Part shown: positions 6,734 through 8,581 of the stretch, in pieces
How positions within the stretch are numbered: the stretch's first letter is position 1
Layout: each line of letters starts with the position of its first letter
Assembly: GCA_009780445.1 (NCBI GenBank)
Contig: WRAA01000072.1
Span: 1 to 8,581 of the forward strand
Direction of reading: 5' to 3'
DNA: 8,581 bases
Source of the DNA: Defluviitaleaceae bacterium
Lineage (GTDB): Bacteria; Bacillota; Clostridia; Lachnospirales; WRAA01
The notes under the pieces: model-generated
The model's input: only the letters and a program-made list of their open reading frames with translations
Told to the model about the DNA's origin: nothing
The model's database searches: none
Program-made: the position numbers and the translations under genes

Positions 6734-7297
6734 CTAATTGTACCGCATAGATGCGCGTTTGTCAATCACATTCCGCGTTTTTCGAGGAGGCGCAGGAACA
6801 GCACAAAGGCTACGGCAACTGCGGGCATGACGGCCAGGCTTGTGATGCCGATTGCGTCGGCAACACCATAGGCTGCCGAGGTTGCCCCATGTCATGACGG
6901 TGCCTTGCAGGAAGTCGAAGCTGCGGCTGAAGAGCATCGCGCCGGCAAGCATCCCGCCGATGCTGAACAGCGCGTGCAGCCTGCCTTCGCCCAGCGCGCC
7001 CATGGAGGTGCCGGGGCAAAGCCCTGTCAACGCCCAGCCGATGCCGAAGAGCGAGCCGCCGACGATCAGCGAGCCCATGTTAAGCGGCCTGTGCGCCAAG
7101 CTGATCAGCCCGATGTGGCTAAGCAAGATTATGCCGACCATGCCCACGACTATCGCGCTGAGCATAAATTTCAGAACCGTGAAATCGCGCAGGAGCAGCA
7201 TCCCGACCTGCTTCTCGAAGCGGATCAGCCCGCCCCTTTGCAGCAGAAAACCAAACACCAGCCCTGTGGCCAACCCGAGAATTTGTTCCGCACTCAT
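6734..7297 (-). CDS. YeeE/YedE-type (DUF6691) sulfur-transport-like membrane protein, frameshifted near the C terminus
   Basis: As read, 187 residues. Residues 1-142 form a typical DUF6691/YeeE-YedE half-transporter: helix 1 with FGFLLQRGG (15-23), a cytoplasmic LLLRDFTVLK (34-43), helix 2 (45-60), a Gly-rich helix GGSLFGIGWAL (80-90), and the signature GLCPGTSMGALGEGR (92-106), whose Cys is the conserved sulfur-handling residue. After Ser142 the frame turns into Arg/His/Cys-rich sequence without a membrane helix. Skipping one base at about 6871 restores YGVADAIG and a final hydrophobic helix ending KRGM and TGA at 6766, for a 176-residue protein of normal length. Relatives are implicated in thiosulfate or sulfide-related uptake in the membrane and usually act with a second half. 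The start ATG at 7297 has AAGGGAGG upstream. It lies 88 bp after recA, same strand. The family is firm; whether the frame error is real is open. Confidence 0.82.
   Translation of the reverse strand: MSAEQILGLATGLVFGFLLQRGGLIRFEKQVGMLLLRDFTVLKFMLSAIVVGMVGIILLSHIGLISLAHRPLNMGSLIVGGSLFGIGWALTGLCPGTSMGALGEGRLHALFSIGGMLAGAMLFSRSFDFLQGTVMTWGNLGSLWCCRRNRHHKPGRHARSCRSLCAVPAPPRKTRNVIDKRASMRYN
6737..6765 (-). promoter_or_regulatory. Near-consensus promoter of the antisense RNA
   Basis: On the minus strand, TTGACA (6765-6760), a 17-bp spacer and TACAAT (6742-6737). The spacer holds a dyad CGCAT-CT-ATGCG (6755-6744), as the toxin promoter also does. The -35 box directly abuts the restored stop codon of the YeeE-like gene (6766-6768). 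Confidence 0.85.
6766..6870 (-). pseudogene. Out-of-frame C-terminal helix of the YeeE-like protein
   Basis: In the +1 frame relative to the main ORF, codons from TAT at 6870 encode YGVADAIG, then the hydrophobic segment ITSLAVMPAVAVAFVLFL, a basic RLLEKRGM end, and TGA (6768-6766). This fits the expected last helix in spacing and character. It shows either one inserted base (about 6871) or a sequencing or assembly error. Confidence 0.75.
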
Positions 7298-7316
7298 GAC
7301 AAACCTCCCTTGCTAA

Positions 7317-7333
7317 GGTATAAAGTCAATACC
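7317..7333. repeat. Short inverted repeat before the YeeE-like gene
   Basis: GGTAT (7317-7321) and ATACC (7329-7333) flank 7 bases just upstream of the ribosome binding site. It could be an operator or a weak leader hairpin. I see no convincing promoter or T-run terminator in the 88-bp recA-yeeE gap. Confidence 0.3.
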
Positions 7334-7385
7334 CTTTCGCAAGAGGTCGTCAGTGCTTTCAGAAAAGTGCGTAATACGGAACAAG

Positions 7386-8581
7386 CTATTCTGCGTCGGG
7401 AATGTCGTCGTCGAAAAACTCCGGTTCATCCTCTGGGGTGTCCGCTTCGTCCTCCAGATCCAGCTCGTCTATCGAGAAGTCCGGCTCTGCGTCCTTGTCG
7501 GCGGCCTTCTTGGACTTGGCGGGTTTTGCCGGTGCCGCGCCGTCCTCTGTCGGTGCGCTTTCGGCTTGCGCGCCGGAGGCCATGCCGTAATATTCCTTTA
7601 CCTTCGCCTCAAGCTCCGCCAGGACTCCGGGGTTGTTCTTTACAAAAGCCTTGGCGTTGTCGCGCCCTTGCCCCAGGCGTTCTTCGTTGTAGGAGTACCA
7701 CGAGCCGGACTTCTTTACGATGTCAAGCTCTGTGGCCATGTCGAGGATGTCGCCCTCGCGGGAAATGCCCTGGCCGTAGATGATCTCGAACACGGCAAGC
7801 TTGAACGGCGGCGCGACCTTGTTCTTGGCGACCTTCACCTTCGTCTTGTTGCCGACAAAGCTTTCGCCAACCTTCAAGGTCTCGATACGGCGTATGTCCA
7901 GCCGCACGGAGGAATAGAACTTGAGCGCGCGGCCGCCCGTGGTGGTTTCGTTTCCGCCGCCCCCGCCGTAGGTCATTCCGCCGATTTTGTCGCGCAGCTG
8001 GTTGATGAAGATGATGGTGCAGAGCGTCTTGTTGGCGAAGGCCGTGAGCTTGCGCAGAGCCTGCGACATAAGCCGCGCCTGCAGACCCACGTGGCTGTCG
8101 CCCATGTTGCCCTCGATCTCCACGCGGGGGGTAAGCGCGGCAACAGAGTCCACAACCACAACGTCTATCGCGCCGGAGCGCACCATAGCTTCTGTGATCT
8201 CCAGCGCCTGTTCGCCGTCGTCCGGCTGGGATATGTACAGCTCGTCGATATTTACGCCGACGTTGCGGGCATAGATGGGATCCATGGCGTGTTCCGCGTC
8301 TACATAGCCGCATATCCCGCCGTTCTTCTGCGCTTCGGCCACGATATGCAGGGCTATCGTCGTCTTGCCGGAGGACTCCGGCCCGAACACCTCGATGATC
8401 CTGCCCTTTGGTATGCCGCCGATGCCCAGAGCGATATCAAGGCTCAGCGCACCCGTGGGTATCATCGGCACGTTCTGGTGCTGCGCCTTGTCGCCCAGCT
8501 TCATTATCGAACCCTTGCCGAACTTCTTCACAATGCCGGCGACGGTGGACTCCAACGCCTCCTGCTTGCCGCTCTCGTCAA
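7386..8581 (-). CDS. recA: Recombinase RecA (partial; first codons beyond right edge)
   Basis: RecA, the ATP-dependent strand-exchange protein of homologous recombination and the SOS coprotease. The frame runs to the window edge; the residues before the TTG at 8555 (DESGKQEA) continue the usual RecA N terminus, so the TTG is not the start. Counting from that TTG: FGKGSIMKLG (12-21), Walker A GPESSGKTT (58-66), VDAEHAMDP (86-94), Walker B IDVVVVDSVAAL (131-142), the L1 region EGNMGDSHVGLQARLMSQALRK (149-170), NQLRDKIG (186-193), loop L2 (193-209), GRALKFYSSVRLDIRR (209-224), and the C-terminal domain with NNPGVLAELEAKVKEYYG. A long Ala/Lys/Pro then Asp/Glu-rich tail ends the protein; acidic tails modulate RecA. 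The oddity is L2: the near-invariant FGNPETT block is replaced by TYGGGGGNETT, four residues longer and lacking Pro. No clear terminator follows, so transcription may continue into the YeeE-like gene. Confidence 0.98.
   Translation of the reverse strand, partial: DESGKQEALESTVAGIVKKFGKGSIMKLGDKAQHQNVPMIPTGALSLDIALGIGGIPKGRIIEVFGPESSGKTTIALHIVAEAQKNGGICGYVDAEHAMDPIYARNVGVNIDELYISQPDDGEQALEITEAMVRSGAIDVVVVDSVAALTPRVEIEGNMGDSHVGLQARLMSQALRKLTAFANKTLCTIIFINQLRDKIGGMTYGGGGGNETTTGGRALKFYSSVRLDIRRIETLKVGESFVGNKTKVKVAKNKVAPPFKLAVFEIIYGQGISREGDILDMATELDIVKKSGSWYSYNEERLGQGRDNAKAFVKNNPGVLAELEAKVKEYYGMASGAQAESAPTEDGAAPAKPAKSKKAADKDAEPDFSIDELDLEDEADTPEDEPEFFDDDIPDAE

Noticed and set aside
6865..6875. Programmed ribosomal frameshift in the YeeE-like gene
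   Set aside because: There is no slippery heptamer, internal stop or obvious stimulatory structure at the junction. A plain indel or error is simpler.
7317..7333. GGTAT/ATACC dyad as a CsoR/CstR-type persulfide-sensor operator
   Set aside because: The half-sites are in the opposite order to the ATACC...GGTAT form expected, so I keep it only as an unassigned inverted repeat.
6905..7783. 292-codon plus-strand ORF crossing the YeeE-like gene and the end of recA
   Set aside because: It spans two clear minus-strand genes and the gap between them, so it is a shadow.

Overview
The window looks like a chromosomal segment of an uncultured or little-studied anaerobic Firmicute (Clostridia-like), GC-rich by eye. 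The reasons are strong AAGGAGG-type ribosome binding sites, a Clostridia-type RecA with a long acidic tail, a sugar-type lipoprotein solute-binding protein, and a very large secreted protein with a Gram-positive-looking signal peptide. No organism name can be given from the sequence alone.

All large genes are on the minus strand. From right to left they are: recA (5' end beyond the right edge); a YeeE/YedE-type (DUF6691) membrane protein whose last quarter is frameshifted; a 480-bp AT-richer gap; a nucleotidyltransferase with a GTG start; an ABC-type solute-binding lipoprotein that starts 2 bp after it; and a giant secreted protein with fibronectin-III-like modules. The giant protein has at least 1302 codons in the window and runs off the left edge. 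It fills the whole left 3.9 kb, and the long plus-strand ORFs opposite it are shadows.

The most interesting part is the gap at 6366-6765. It carries a compact module that has every part of a type I toxin-antitoxin system. A plus-strand promoter (TTGACA, 17 bp, TATAAT) drives a short mRNA with an almost ideal Shine-Dalgarno sequence and a 38-residue peptide made of one hydrophobic segment and a strongly basic tail, ending at an intrinsic terminator. A minus-strand promoter (TTGACA, 17 bp, TACAAT) starts an antisense RNA of about 120 nt at that terminator. The antisense RNA covers the 3' end of the peptide gene and the 3' UTR and has its own terminator. The first 30 nt of the peptide mRNA are complementary to the 30 nt before its terminator (22 Watson-Crick pairs in two helices), and the Shine-Dalgarno sequence can fold into a local hairpin. 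Both are known control devices of type I toxin mRNAs. The functional assignment is inference, while the promoters, ORF, terminators and complementarity are read directly from the sequence.

Two further oddities are a glycine-rich enlargement of the normally invariant L2 DNA-binding loop of RecA, and the single-base frame error in the YeeE-like gene just before the antisense promoter.
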